Translations under genes and position numbers: made by a program
Origin: an uncultured Clostridia bacterium
GTDB lineage: Bacteria; Bacillota; Clostridia; Christensenellales; Aristaeellaceae
DNA: 64,000 nucleotides
Direction: 5' to 3'
Assembly (NCBI GenBank): GCA_934663595.1
Contig: CAKUKM010000007.1
Location: forward strand, 1 to 64,000
The notes under the pieces: model-generated
Told to the model about the DNA's origin: nothing
Databases searched by the model: none
Seen by the model: only the letters and a program-made list of their open reading frames with translations
Shown: one piece after another, positions 25,502 through 33,854 of the stretch
Numbering within the stretch: the first letter of the stretch is position 1
Layout of the letters: each line of letters starts with the position of its first letter

Positions 25502-25852
25502 GTGTCCTCATCGCTGATTCGCTGCCTGCTGGCTGTGCTGGCGCTTTCCGAGACCTATGATACGGTCAGAAGCAAGGACGTCGCCTATCTGCTCGGCATC
25601 AAGAAGCCGACGGCGCACCGCGCGCTGGGCGTGCTGAATGACAGAGCGCTGATTCAGAAGGCGCCCTACGGAGATATTTCCCTGACCGAGGAGGGCGCGC
25701 GTCAGGCGCGAGCGCTGGAACGCCGGCGCGACGATCTGATTCTGCTCTTTTCCGAAACCTACGGCCTTTCGCCCGCCGAGAGCATGAAGGCCGCGCTGGC
25801 CCTGATGAGCGAGCTGGAAGACGAAAGCCTGAATCGCCTGCTCCAAAAGTAA
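25502..25852 (+). CDS. Small winged-helix regulator (DtxR/MarR-like)
   Basis: A 116-residue protein whose first 70 residues form a winged helix (RSKDVAYLLGIKKPTAHRALGVLNDRALI, then a wing with GDISLTEEG), followed by a short helical tail. It resembles the N-terminal half of DtxR proteins but lacks their His/Glu metal ligands, so it may be a metal-blind paralogue or sense something else. The GTG start follows AAAGGAGGG. It lies just beyond the feo terminator, so it is a likely accessory regulator of iron uptake (inference). Confidence 0.75.
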   Translation: MSSSLIRCLLAVLALSETYDTVRSKDVAYLLGIKKPTAHRALGVLNDRALIQKAPYGDISLTEEGARQARALERRRDDLILLFSETYGLSPAESMKAALALMSELEDESLNRLLQK

Positions 25853-25854
25853 TT

Positions 25855-25886
25855 AAAACGCCGCCATTTGCGATGGCGGCGTTTTT
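25855..25886. terminator. Bidirectional terminator
   Basis: AAAACGCCGCCAT / ATGGCGGCGTTTT with a 5-nt loop between the winged-helix gene (plus) and enolase (minus). Confidence 0.92.
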
Positions 25887-25896
25887 GCGCCCGGAT

Positions 25897-27129
25897 TTAG
25901 TCCAGATCCAGCTCGATTCGCGCGAGGCGATTGTATTTGGCCAGCCGCTCCGACCGCGCGGGCGCGCCGGATTTCAGATAATCCGCGCCGATGGCCACCG
26001 CGAGATCGGCCAGAAACGGGCTTTCCGTATCGCCGCTGCGGTGCGAAAGCACCACGGAATACCCCGCGCGGCGCGCGAGCGACACCGTGTCCAGTGTTTC
26101 GGTGAGCGTGCCGACCTGATTGGGCTTGATCAGAATCGCATTCGCCGCACCGACGGCCGCGCCCTGAATCAGCCGCGAGGCGTGCGTGGTGAACAGATCG
26201 TCGCCGACGATCATGATTTCGCCGCCGAGTCGATCGGTGATTTCGCGAAAGCCGTCGAAATCGTCCTCGCCGAGCGGGTCTTCAATGGAAATCAGCGGAA
26301 AGCGCGCGGCCAGCGCAGCGTATTCGTCGATCAGCGCATCGCGCGTGCGCGCCTGATTGCGCTTCGGCAGAAGATAGCCCTCCGGCGCGCGCCATTCGCC
26401 CGCCGCCGCGTCGATTGCAATGCAAACGTCCTCGCCGGGAGCGTACTTCGCGCGCTCGATGGCCGTTACCAGCAGCTCCAGCGCCAGATCGTCGCTGTCC
26501 AGATTCGGTGCAAAGCCGCCCTCGTCGCCCACGCCGGTGGCCAGTCCCTGCTCCAGCAGCAGCGATTTGAGCGCGTGATAGCATTCCGCGCCCATGCGCA
26601 TCGCGCCGGCAAAATCGTCCGCGCCGGAGGGCACGAGCATGAATTCCTGAATGTCCAGATTGTTGTCCGCGTGGCGGCCGCCGTTTAATACGTTCATCAT
26701 CGGGCACGGCAGCTCGCCCGCGGCCATGCCGCCGAGCCAGCGATACAGCGGCATGCGCGCCGATTGCGCCGCCGCGGCCGCATTGGCGATGGAAACGGCC
26801 AGCAGCGCGTTCGAGCCGAGGCGGGCCTTGTCCTCCGTGCCGTCCAGATCGATCATCGCCAGATCAATATCGCGCTGATTGCACGCGTCCATGCCGGTCA
26901 GCGCGGCGGCAATTTCGGTATTCACGCCCTGAATGGCGCGCGTTACGTCCCTTCCGCCGAACGCCGCTTCGCCGTCGCGGCTTTCATGCGCCTCGTGGCT
27001 GCCGGTGGACGCGCCGGCGGGCGCGTCGCCATAGCCGACGCTGCCGTCCTCCAGAGCGACCTCGCAGGCGACGGTCGGGTTTCCGCGGGAATCGAGAATG
27101 CGCCATGCGCGCACGGATTGAATGTTCAT
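25897..27129 (-). CDS. eno: Enolase (phosphopyruvate hydratase), divergent
   Basis: A 410-residue glycolytic enzyme converting 2-phosphoglycerate to phosphoenolpyruvate. Key residues are in place: GASTG loop, HADNN and IQEFM, GDEGGFAPN, the Mg ligands in AIDAAAGEW, SIEDPL and VGDDLF, the catalytic Lys in ILIKPNQ, SHRSGDTE, and the second Lys in YLKSGAPARSER. It is about 20 residues shorter than usual and differs at several normally fixed places (GYGDAPAGAS for GRAAVPSGAS; AAAGEW for AASEFY). It could be the only enolase or a specialised paralogue. The ribosome site AAGGAG is unusually distant. Confidence 0.93.
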   Translation of the reverse strand: MNIQSVRAWRILDSRGNPTVACEVALEDGSVGYGDAPAGASTGSHEAHESRDGEAAFGGRDVTRAIQGVNTEIAAALTGMDACNQRDIDLAMIDLDGTEDKARLGSNALLAVSIANAAAAAQSARMPLYRWLGGMAAGELPCPMMNVLNGGRHADNNLDIQEFMLVPSGADDFAGAMRMGAECYHALKSLLLEQGLATGVGDEGGFAPNLDSDDLALELLVTAIERAKYAPGEDVCIAIDAAAGEWRAPEGYLLPKRNQARTRDALIDEYAALAARFPLISIEDPLGEDDFDGFREITDRLGGEIMIVGDDLFTTHASRLIQGAAVGAANAILIKPNQVGTLTETLDTVSLARRAGYSVVLSHRSGDTESPFLADLAVAIGADYLKSGAPARSERLAKYNRLARIELDLD

Positions 27130-27260
27130 CGCTTTTTTTCACGCTCCTTTGGCATCATTATGCCGCGCGGAGGGCGGATTTTATGCAAAAGGTCTTTTCG
27201 CGGAGGGGGGAATTATGGTATACTGATTGAAGTACACAAGCGATGCGAGGGGGCGGGAAA

Positions 27261-28229
27261 ATGTATTATGAGCCTTATCAGAAGCGGGGAAAGAAAAGAC
27301 GGCGGCGGCGCGGCTGCCTGGGGCGGCTGCTCGGCAAGCTGCTGATCTGGGTAATTGTGATTGCGCTGGTCGCGTGCGCGGGACTGTATTTCCTGCCGGT
27401 ATCGACGTTTATGGTGGACCCGGCGGACGATCTGGGGCTGAATACGTCGCTGCCGGGCTCGCCGTACAACCTGCTGATTCTCGGCGTGGACAAGCTGAAC
27501 GAGGGCCGGCAGCGCAGCGATACGATGATCATCGCCTCGATCGATTCCAGCGGTGTGAAGCTCACGTCGATTCAGCGCGACCTGAAGGTGCCGATCGAGG
27601 GCCATAAGGCGAACAAGATCAACGCCGCGTTCGCGTTCGGTGGCGCGGAACTCGCGATGAAGACGGTCAATCAGGTGTTCCAGATGAACATCACGAAATA
27701 TGTGGTCGTGGATTTTACGTCGCTGGTGAAGCTCGTGGACGCGCTCGGCGGCGTCGATGTGGACATCACGGAGCAGGAAATGAACCACATCAACAAAAAT
27801 GTGCTGGACACCTATGACACGTTCGTGCCGCTCGGCTATGTCGCCACGAAGCTGGAAACCTACGGCCCCGGAACGCATCTGGACGGCCTGCAGGCGCTGG
27901 GTTACGCGCGCATTCGCAAGGTGGACAGCGATTTCGGCCGCACGAACCGCCAGCGCACGGTGATCAACCTGATGCTTCAGAAGCTGAAGAGAAACCTGTG
28001 GAACCCGATTCTGGTCGGCAAATTCGTCTCCGCGGCACTGGAGGGAATCGATACGAATCTCTCGATGGTGCAAATGGTGTCGCTGGGCGAAAAGGCGGTG
28101 CTCGGCGGCTCGTTCGATACGTTCCGCCTGCCGATGGACGGCACCTATTCCGACGATGGCTCGTCGCTGACGATGCGCGACGAAGAAAAGAACCTGACAG
28201 AGCTGAAAAACTTCATCTACGGCCAATAA
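27261..28229 (+). CDS. LytR-CpsA-Psr family phosphotransferase
   Basis: A 322-residue LCP protein that transfers lipid-linked glycopolymers to peptidoglycan on the outer membrane face. An Arg/Lys-rich cytoplasmic start (KRGKKRRRRRG) is followed by one transmembrane helix, then the catalytic domain with the NLLILGVDK and RSDTMIIASID motifs, IQRDLKV, and the late YARIRKVDSDFGRTNRQR. These Arg and Asp residues bind the pyrophosphate. The ATG of MYYEPY is preferred over one six codons earlier because GAGGGGG lies 7 nt before it. Confidence 0.92.
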   Translation: MYYEPYQKRGKKRRRRRGCLGRLLGKLLIWVIVIALVACAGLYFLPVSTFMVDPADDLGLNTSLPGSPYNLLILGVDKLNEGRQRSDTMIIASIDSSGVKLTSIQRDLKVPIEGHKANKINAAFAFGGAELAMKTVNQVFQMNITKYVVVDFTSLVKLVDALGGVDVDITEQEMNHINKNVLDTYDTFVPLGYVATKLETYGPGTHLDGLQALGYARIRKVDSDFGRTNRQRTVINLMLQKLKRNLWNPILVGKFVSAALEGIDTNLSMVQMVSLGEKAVLGGSFDTFRLPMDGTYSDDGSSLTMRDEEKNLTELKNFIYGQ

Positions 28230-28230
28230 A

Positions 28231-28261
28231 AAGGGGCGACCGCAATTGCGGTCGCCCCCTT
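28231..28261. terminator. Palindromic terminator between convergent genes
   Basis: A 26-bp perfect palindrome (GGGGCGACCGCAA with its complement) flanked by A and T runs, between the LCP gene (plus) and the foldase gene (minus). Confidence 0.85.
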
Positions 28262-28273
28262 ACTGTTTCCCTT

Positions 28274-29803
28274 TTACTGCAGGCGCTCCGGATAGTAGCG
28301 CGGGTTTGCTTCGGCGAGCCAGGCTTCGGCCTGCGCGTCGTAGGCGTCGGCCTCCTTTTCCTCGCGCACCTCGGCCGCGATCTGATCGCGAACGTCCGCC
28401 AGCGGCACCGCGCCGGGCGTTACGTCGCTCTCATAGCGAATGATGTGCACGCCGCTGGACGTGTGAATCGGAACGGAGATCTGGCCCGGCGTTTCCAGCA
28501 TCATCGCGCCCTCGACGAACGCGGACTCCCACTGCGTGGAATTCGCGGAGATGCAATAGCCCTTCGTCTTGGTCGGCTCGTAGTTCATCGCGTCGTCCTG
28601 GCCGTACTGGGCAATGAGCGCGTCGAAGTCCGCGCCGGCGTTGATCTGCTCAATCAGGTCGTTCGCCTGCTGGTCGAGATCGGCGTACAGCGCGTCGAGC
28701 TGCGTCTGCGCTTCTTCAATCTGCGCAAGCTGCGTCTCGGGATCGAGCGCGGCGATGGTGCTGATCAGCGCGGAGGCGTCGTTCTTCGCGTCCGCATCCG
28801 TGAACGCCAGCAGAATGTGCTTGACGTAGCGATAGCCCTCGGGATTGAACACGATGGTTTCGCCGAGCATGTTCGCGTATTCAAAGTCCTCGCTGCTCTC
28901 GGTGAACGTCGCGGTCTGGTCGGCGAGCTTCGCGTCGTAAGCGGCCTGGATTTCCTCGTCGGTCACGGTAATGGACGCGCCGATGTAGTCGCGCAGCTTG
29001 TCCTGCCAGTATTCGGCCTTGCGCTGCTCAATCAGGCTGTCGAGCGTAATGCCCACCTCGTCGGCGAGGTACTTGTCGATCGCCGCGTCCGCCTCCGTCT
29101 GCGTCATGCCGGCGGTGTCGACCGAACCGGAATAGAACGCGCGGTGATCGTTAAATTCGGTCTGCGCGTCGGTTTCAATGGTGGCCAGATCGGCGCTGTT
29201 GAGCTCGGTCAGACCCAGCTCCTCCGCCTTCTTGTGCAGCACCTTTTTCGTCAGTTCCTCCTTGAGCACGCGGTTCAGCACCGTGTCCGCGTCGCTGTCC
29301 GGATCGCCGAAGTTCAGCATCAGCATGCCCATCGCGTCGTTGTAAGCGTCGGCGATTTCGTTGCTCATCAGCTCGCCGCCGTCGAATTCGGCCACGACCA
29401 CCGGGGTCGCGTCCTTCGAAAGCGCCTGCGAGATGCCGTTGGCCTCGCTCCAGAACGCGCTGGCGTCGCTCGTCGCGCCGCTCAGGTCGCTCAGCTCGCC
29501 GCCGTTTCCGGAGGCGTCGAACGTCCAGGCGTTCGGGTCGGAGCTGTCGGTGGAGAAGCCGATCAGCTTCATCTGATTTTCCATCGTGGTGATGCGCTCG
29601 TTGGCCGCGTCCAACTGCTTGCGATAGCTGTTGTTTCTAACGCCGATCGCATAGCCGGCGAGTCCGCCGAAGAACAGCGCAACCACGACCATCAGCGCAA
29701 TCAGCGCGGCGGGCACGCCCTGAGGGCGGCGCGAACGGCGGCGCTGCTGCGGAGTCTTTACGGCGCTGCGAGCGGCGCCGGAGGGGTTGTTCGTATTTGC
29801 CAT
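28274..29803 (-). CDS. Membrane-anchored peptidyl-prolyl isomerase, PrsA/SurA-like
   Basis: A 509-residue foldase. A basic cytoplasmic start (QQRRRSRRPQG) leads into a transmembrane helix at about 30-54, so it is anchored by a helix rather than the usual PrsA lipid. A SurA-like chaperone region follows, then a parvulin region near YRYVKHILLAF ending with a GVHIIRYE segment. A long helical insertion (PETQLAQIEEAQTQLDALYA) interrupts the parvulin domain, and the family fold is partly diverged. The ATG of MANTNN follows AGGAGG at 6 nt. It probably helps fold secreted proteins such as the binding proteins encoded here. Confidence 0.85.
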   Translation of the reverse strand: MANTNNPSGAARSAVKTPQQRRRSRRPQGVPAALIALMVVVALFFGGLAGYAIGVRNNSYRKQLDAANERITTMENQMKLIGFSTDSSDPNAWTFDASGNGGELSDLSGATSDASAFWSEANGISQALSKDATPVVVAEFDGGELMSNEIADAYNDAMGMLMLNFGDPDSDADTVLNRVLKEELTKKVLHKKAEELGLTELNSADLATIETDAQTEFNDHRAFYSGSVDTAGMTQTEADAAIDKYLADEVGITLDSLIEQRKAEYWQDKLRDYIGASITVTDEEIQAAYDAKLADQTATFTESSEDFEYANMLGETIVFNPEGYRYVKHILLAFTDADAKNDASALISTIAALDPETQLAQIEEAQTQLDALYADLDQQANDLIEQINAGADFDALIAQYGQDDAMNYEPTKTKGYCISANSTQWESAFVEGAMMLETPGQISVPIHTSSGVHIIRYESDVTPGAVPLADVRDQIAAEVREEKEADAYDAQAEAWLAEANPRYYPERLQ

Positions 29804-29932
29804 AACAGTCCTCCTGAATGTCGTAGGTTGAATCGGGATACAAAATCCTGCCTCCAGTATACCATAAAACCCCGCCCACGGGGGCAAATTCATACTATTC
29901 ATACAAAAATAGAGAATATTTGTCACAAATCA

Positions 29933-29960
29933 TGCCCGGACGCTCCAAGGCGTCCGGGCA
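29933..29960 (-). terminator. Stem-loop after the LacI-type gene
   Basis: TGCCCGGACGC / GCGTCCGGGCA, a perfect 11-bp stem with a 6-nt loop. It lies 46 bp beyond the regulator stop on the minus strand, but the tail after it is only weakly T-rich. Confidence 0.6.
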
Positions 29961-30006
29961 AAAAACGGATTAACGGGCGGCGCTTTCGCGCGTTGCCGGG
30001 CGGAAA

Positions 30007-31005
30007 TCAATCGCGGCCGGCGGTGCTTTCGCGCACCATCAGGCGAGGCGTGATGGCGGCGACCTGCGTGAATTTTTCGCCGGGTTCATGGATGCGGCTG
30101 AGCAGAATTGCCGCCGCAACCCGGCATTGCGCCTCGGGATCACAGTTGACGGAGGTAAGCGATTGCGGGAGAAATTCGCAGAAGTCCGCGTCGTCGAAGC
30201 CGGTCAGCACAATATCCTCGGGAACGCGAAGACCATGCTCCGTGATGGCGCGGTATGCGCCCAGGGCGATGGTGTCGTAGCCGGTGAGTACGGCGGTGGG
30301 CCGAGGGTCGAGCGCGAGCAGCCGCTGCATGCATTCATATCCGCATTCGCCGTTGCGCTTGTCGGAAAGAACGACGTATTCATCCTTCAATTCGATACCC
30401 TTTTGCTCCAGGTATCGGCGCAGGTATTTCAGTCGGTTGCCGACCAGATCGTCGCCCAGAAAGGCAAATCTTCGGTGCCCCTTTGAAACGAGATGCTCGA
30501 CGATCGATCGAATGCCGTATTCTTCATCTACGGAGATCACGTCGTGCTCGCGGGATTCGTAATTCAGCCCCATGATTACGGTGGGAGTGTTCTTTGCACC
30601 GGGAACCGAATGAATCGTGGGGGCGACGTTCGTCTGCTCGGTGATCATGATGATGCCGGAAACGTTCAGCTTAATCAGCTGCTCCAGATGCTTTTTTTCC
30701 ATTTCCGGAGAAAAGGCGCTCAGGAGAACCAGCGTCGTAAAGCCTTTTTTCTGCAGACAGGCATTCAGAGAGGTTACAAGTTGGGCGTAATAATAGCTCA
30801 CGATCTCCGGACAGATGATGCCGATCAGTGCATTTTGATCCGATTGAACCCTTTTGCGCCTGTGCTTGACATATCCGATGCGCTCTGCTTCAGCAAGTAC
30901 GCGCTCCTTTGTCTCGCGGCTGATATCGGAGGAGTTGTTCAGTGCCTTTGATACGGTGGTTTTGTTCAGATCCAGCGCCGCTGCAATGTCCATCAATGTA
31001 GCCAA
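30007..31005 (-). CDS. LacI family transcriptional regulator
   Basis: A 332-residue repressor. The N-terminal helix-turn-helix and hinge helix (DIAAALDLNKTTVSKALNN) is followed by a periplasmic-binding-protein-like sensor (IGIICPEIVSYYYAQLV through LTGFDDADFCEFL). The start is a TTG, giving MATLMDIA as in other LacI proteins, with GGAGG 7 nt before it. It follows the ceramidase-like gene by 80 nt and is probably co-transcribed with it. It likely controls that promoter and the divergent importer operon at 32883. Confidence 0.94.
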   Translation of the reverse strand: MATLMDIAAALDLNKTTVSKALNNSSDISRETKERVLAEAERIGYVKHRRKRVQSDQNALIGIICPEIVSYYYAQLVTSLNACLQKKGFTTLVLLSAFSPEMEKKHLEQLIKLNVSGIIMITEQTNVAPTIHSVPGAKNTPTVIMGLNYESREHDVISVDEEYGIRSIVEHLVSKGHRRFAFLGDDLVGNRLKYLRRYLEQKGIELKDEYVVLSDKRNGECGYECMQRLLALDPRPTAVLTGYDTIALGAYRAITEHGLRVPEDIVLTGFDDADFCEFLPQSLTSVNCDPEAQCRVAAAILLSRIHEPGEKFTQVAAITPRLMVRESTAGRD

Positions 31006-31085
31006 ACGCGCGCCTCCTCTCTTCTAATCTTCCTTATATTACCATTTTAATGTAAAAAGTGTCGAAGCATTCCGGAGATTCTGCG

Positions 31086-32552
31086 TCACGCCCGCCACAT
31101 TTTTTCGATTGCAGCCAGCGCATGTTCAACGAGCGCTTCGCCGCTTTCGGGGCCGCAGGTCGTAGAGGCGGGCGCGCTGGAATAGGAGCCGCCCTCAATT
31201 GCGGTCCGCGTGGGCAGATAGTCGAGATAATCGTCGGTCATTTGAACGACGATCGTCTGAGGCGAACGCGCCCGCGCCTTGATGCGCAGAGAGAACTCGA
31301 TGAACAGCTCGAACGGGCAGGTGATCATGCTCGCCGCGCCGATTCTGAAAAAGTGCATCGGCACGTTGACCATGGCGCTGCGGTTCTGTTCAATCCAGCG
31401 GCCGACAACGCCCATCGGCTCGAATATGGCAACCAGATCCGCGCCCTGCATCGGATGCTCCGGGGAGAAGCGTTCCTTTGCAGCGTCTATTGCGGCGCGC
31501 GCTTCCAGGTAATCGGCCTGCGATACCTGGCGAATCGGCATCTGGAGCGTTTCAGTGCAATGGCGGAAATCGGGCTGCGTGTCGATGTGGTTGCGGGCCT
31601 TTTTCAGGCCGCGCGCTACGGCGTCGGTTATGCGATCGGCGATGTCGCGGCATTCGTCTGCCATATCGAAATTGCGTAGCACTTCGCCGGCCTGTGCGCC
31701 CCATGCCTCCAATTCGTGCGCATTCGTTTTGCTGATTCGGGTCAGATCCAGCGGATTCTGATCTCCTGCCGCACCGCAAAGCGGAAGCACATATACATTT
31801 CCCAGGCGTTCGCGCAGCGCGTCGCGGGTGTAGGCCCAATAATCTGCGGTTATGAACGAATGCAGTTCAAATACCTGCGAAGGGCAGGGGATGCATACGG
31901 CGATTCCGGTCAGCGCGCCGCGTTCGTCCCAGGTATAAATCATGTCCGCGCTGTGATCGCTGCCGGCTTCATAGCCCATAAAATCATCGCGCGATGCAAC
32001 GCCGTACATTTTCGTTTCACGAACGCCGTCTTTTTCAAATACGGGACGGCGGTTAAATGCGATCGCGGCATAGTCTGAAGCGGTGCTGACGCCGCCGGGC
32101 TTGCGCGAATTCCAGGCCTCTTCGGCGGCGCGGGCGACGCGGTCGATCAGAAATGCGTTCATTTCTTCGCCGGCCAGCAGATCCTCCGGCGTTTCCGGCA
32201 TTTGAATGCGCTCCTCGCCCAGCAGGTTCAGCGCATCCTCCTGAAACAGAAAGGGAACCGGATGCAGCGAATTGTGCGTGTGGGTCACGGAGAGGGAAAG
32301 ATATTTCGGATCAAAGCCCTCCAGCGCGGAAAGACGCTCGCGAATGCGATTCGTGACCTCAGGCGTGGGGCAGCACATCAGATCGAGCGATACGAGAATC
32401 GCCTGCGCGCTTCCGTTGTCCAGCGCCAGCGCGGTGGCTGTCAGCGGGTCGTGGACGTATTTGGAGATGCGAGGGTAAATCTGGCCGCCGTTGTATACGG
32501 GGCGATCCGGCGTTATGCTTGTCTGGGCCCAGCCAATTCGAATTTGAGACAT
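31086..32552 (-). CDS. Neutral/alkaline ceramidase-like protein
   Basis: A 488-residue protein resembling the N-terminal catalytic region of neutral ceramidases, seen in the GWAQTSITP start, KYVHDPLTATALAL, VSLDLMC and the metal-binding THTHNS segment. No signal peptide is present, and the usual C-terminal immunoglobulin-like domain is absent, so a ceramide substrate is doubtful. Such proteins occur in sugar-utilisation loci of gut anaerobes, where an amide or ester cleavage on a glycan is possible. It is co-oriented with the LacI gene and divergent from the importer. Confidence 0.75.
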   Translation of the reverse strand: MSQIRIGWAQTSITPDRPVYNGGQIYPRISKYVHDPLTATALALDNGSAQAILVSLDLMCCPTPEVTNRIRERLSALEGFDPKYLSLSVTHTHNSLHPVPFLFQEDALNLLGEERIQMPETPEDLLAGEEMNAFLIDRVARAAEEAWNSRKPGGVSTASDYAAIAFNRRPVFEKDGVRETKMYGVASRDDFMGYEAGSDHSADMIYTWDERGALTGIAVCIPCPSQVFELHSFITADYWAYTRDALRERLGNVYVLPLCGAAGDQNPLDLTRISKTNAHELEAWGAQAGEVLRNFDMADECRDIADRITDAVARGLKKARNHIDTQPDFRHCTETLQMPIRQVSQADYLEARAAIDAAKERFSPEHPMQGADLVAIFEPMGVVGRWIEQNRSAMVNVPMHFFRIGAASMITCPFELFIEFSLRIKARARSPQTIVVQMTDDYLDYLPTRTAIEGGSYSSAPASTTCGPESGEALVEHALAAIEKMWRA

Positions 32553-32633
32553 ATTCAGAACATTCCTTTCAAGTCGGTATTGCGTTTAAGCGAATTTTGC
32601 GGCGAAAAAGCCGTGACCGCCTCTTCTGATGCC

Positions 32634-32662
32634 ATTGTAACAGAGTTGCGCAACTATGTCAA
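32634..32662 (-). promoter_or_regulatory. Promoter of the ceramidase-LacI operon with operator in the spacer
   Basis: Minus strand TTGACA (32657-32662) and TACAAT (32634-32639) with a 17-bp spacer. The spacer contains the perfect 12-bp palindrome AGTTGCGCAACT (32644-32655), a form typical of LacI-family operators. Confidence 0.85.
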
Positions 32663-32676
32663 TGGAATGAGCTAAT

Positions 32677-32860
32677 ATTTCGAAATTTTTTAAATGCAAA
32701 ATCGGCGCGATAAATAGGCGAACAGGCTGAATTTGAAAATGAAGAACGGAAATGATCAAAACAAAATAAGATAAAATGTATAAATTCGAGATGTAGTATT
32801 GACAAAGAACGCATTTTATGATATATCTATAATCGAAACGAACGATATTTGTTTCGAAAT
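32677..32860. repeat. Pair of TTTCGAAA palindromes in the divergent control region
   Basis: ATTTCGAAAT (32677-32686) and GTTTCGAAAT (32851-32860) lie upstream of the minus promoter and downstream of the plus promoter. The second also forms the arm of TCGAAAC-N11-GTTTCGA (32833-32857). They are candidate sites for a second regulator or for DNA looping. The rest of the 330-bp interval (32553-32882) is AT-rich and has no gene. Confidence 0.45.
32799..32827 (+). promoter_or_regulatory. Promoter of the third importer operon
   Basis: TTGACA (32799-32804) and TATATC (32822-32827) with a 17-bp spacer, 55 bp before the permease ATG. Confidence 0.75.
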
Positions 32861-32882
32861 AAATGCGTTGGAGGCTGCGCCC

Positions 32883-33839
32883 ATGAATCGCGAAATGCGT
32901 AAAGCTGTACCCATAAGTGCTCAACAACCAGGATTCTTTTCGCGGCTGCGTCAGCAGCGTCTGCTCTATCTGATGCTGCTGCCCACGCTGATTGCGGTGG
33001 CGATTTTTTCCTACAAGCCGCTGATGTACTGGATTGTGGCGTTTAAGGACTACCGTCCGGGACAGAACATGTTCGCGTGCGATTGGGTTGGCCTGAAGTA
33101 TTTTAAGGAGTTCTTTCAAAACGGGCAGGACGCGGTATACGTCATTCGCAATACGCTGGTGATCAACCTGAGCAGTCTGGTGATTAATCTGTTCAGCGCA
33201 ATGGTGTTTTCGATTGTGCTGAATGAGATTCGAATGAAGAAGCTGCGCAAGGTGGTTCAGACGGTCTCCATTTTCCCGTTCTTTGTTTCGTGGGTCATTA
33301 CGTATTCGTTCTGCCGGGTGTTCTTCAATGTCAATTCCGGCCTTTTTAACGCGCTGCTGCGGCAGATGGGCGTTATCGACAAGGGATTGAACATTCTGGG
33401 CTCGCCCAAATACGGCTGGCAATTGATTATCGGTTCCAACCTGTGGAAGTCGCTGGGCTACAATTCGGTCATCTTCCTGTCCACGATAGCGGGCATTGAT
33501 CAGGAGCAGTACGAGGCGGCGGATATCGACGGCGCGACGCGGATGCAGAAAATCCTCTACATCACGGTTCCGTGCCTGGCCGGGACGCTGGCGGTGCTGC
33601 TGGTAATGAATTCCGGCTGGATTTTCAATTCGAATTTCGATCAGTTTTATCAGTTCTCAAACGCCACCAATATGGATCGCACCGATGTGTTTGATACCTA
33701 CGTCTATCGCTTCGGTTTGAAGAACGGCCGTCTTTCGTATGCGACGGCGGTCGGCGTATTCAAGTCGTTTGTCAGTTTGATCGTGCTGCTGATTACCAAT
33801 GCGGCCAATAAGAAGCTGACCGGAAACAGCATTTATTAA
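32883..33839 (+). CDS. ABC transporter permease, LplB type
   Basis: A 318-residue sugar permease with about six membrane segments. LLPTLIAVAIFSYKPLMYWI is followed by the family's FKDY and WVGLKYFKEFF segments, and the EAA loop is EAADIDGATRMQKI. The ATG of MNREMR has TTGGAGG 8 nt upstream; longer in-frame starts lie inside the promoter. It is the first gene of the long catabolic operon reaching to 45442. Confidence 0.93.
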   Translation: MNREMRKAVPISAQQPGFFSRLRQQRLLYLMLLPTLIAVAIFSYKPLMYWIVAFKDYRPGQNMFACDWVGLKYFKEFFQNGQDAVYVIRNTLVINLSSLVINLFSAMVFSIVLNEIRMKKLRKVVQTVSIFPFFVSWVITYSFCRVFFNVNSGLFNALLRQMGVIDKGLNILGSPKYGWQLIIGSNLWKSLGYNSVIFLSTIAGIDQEQYEAADIDGATRMQKILYITVPCLAGTLAVLLVMNSGWIFNSNFDQFYQFSNATNMDRTDVFDTYVYRFGLKNGRLSYATAVGVFKSFVSLIVLLITNAANKKLTGNSIY

Positions 33840-33854
33840 GGAGGGAAAGGCGAC

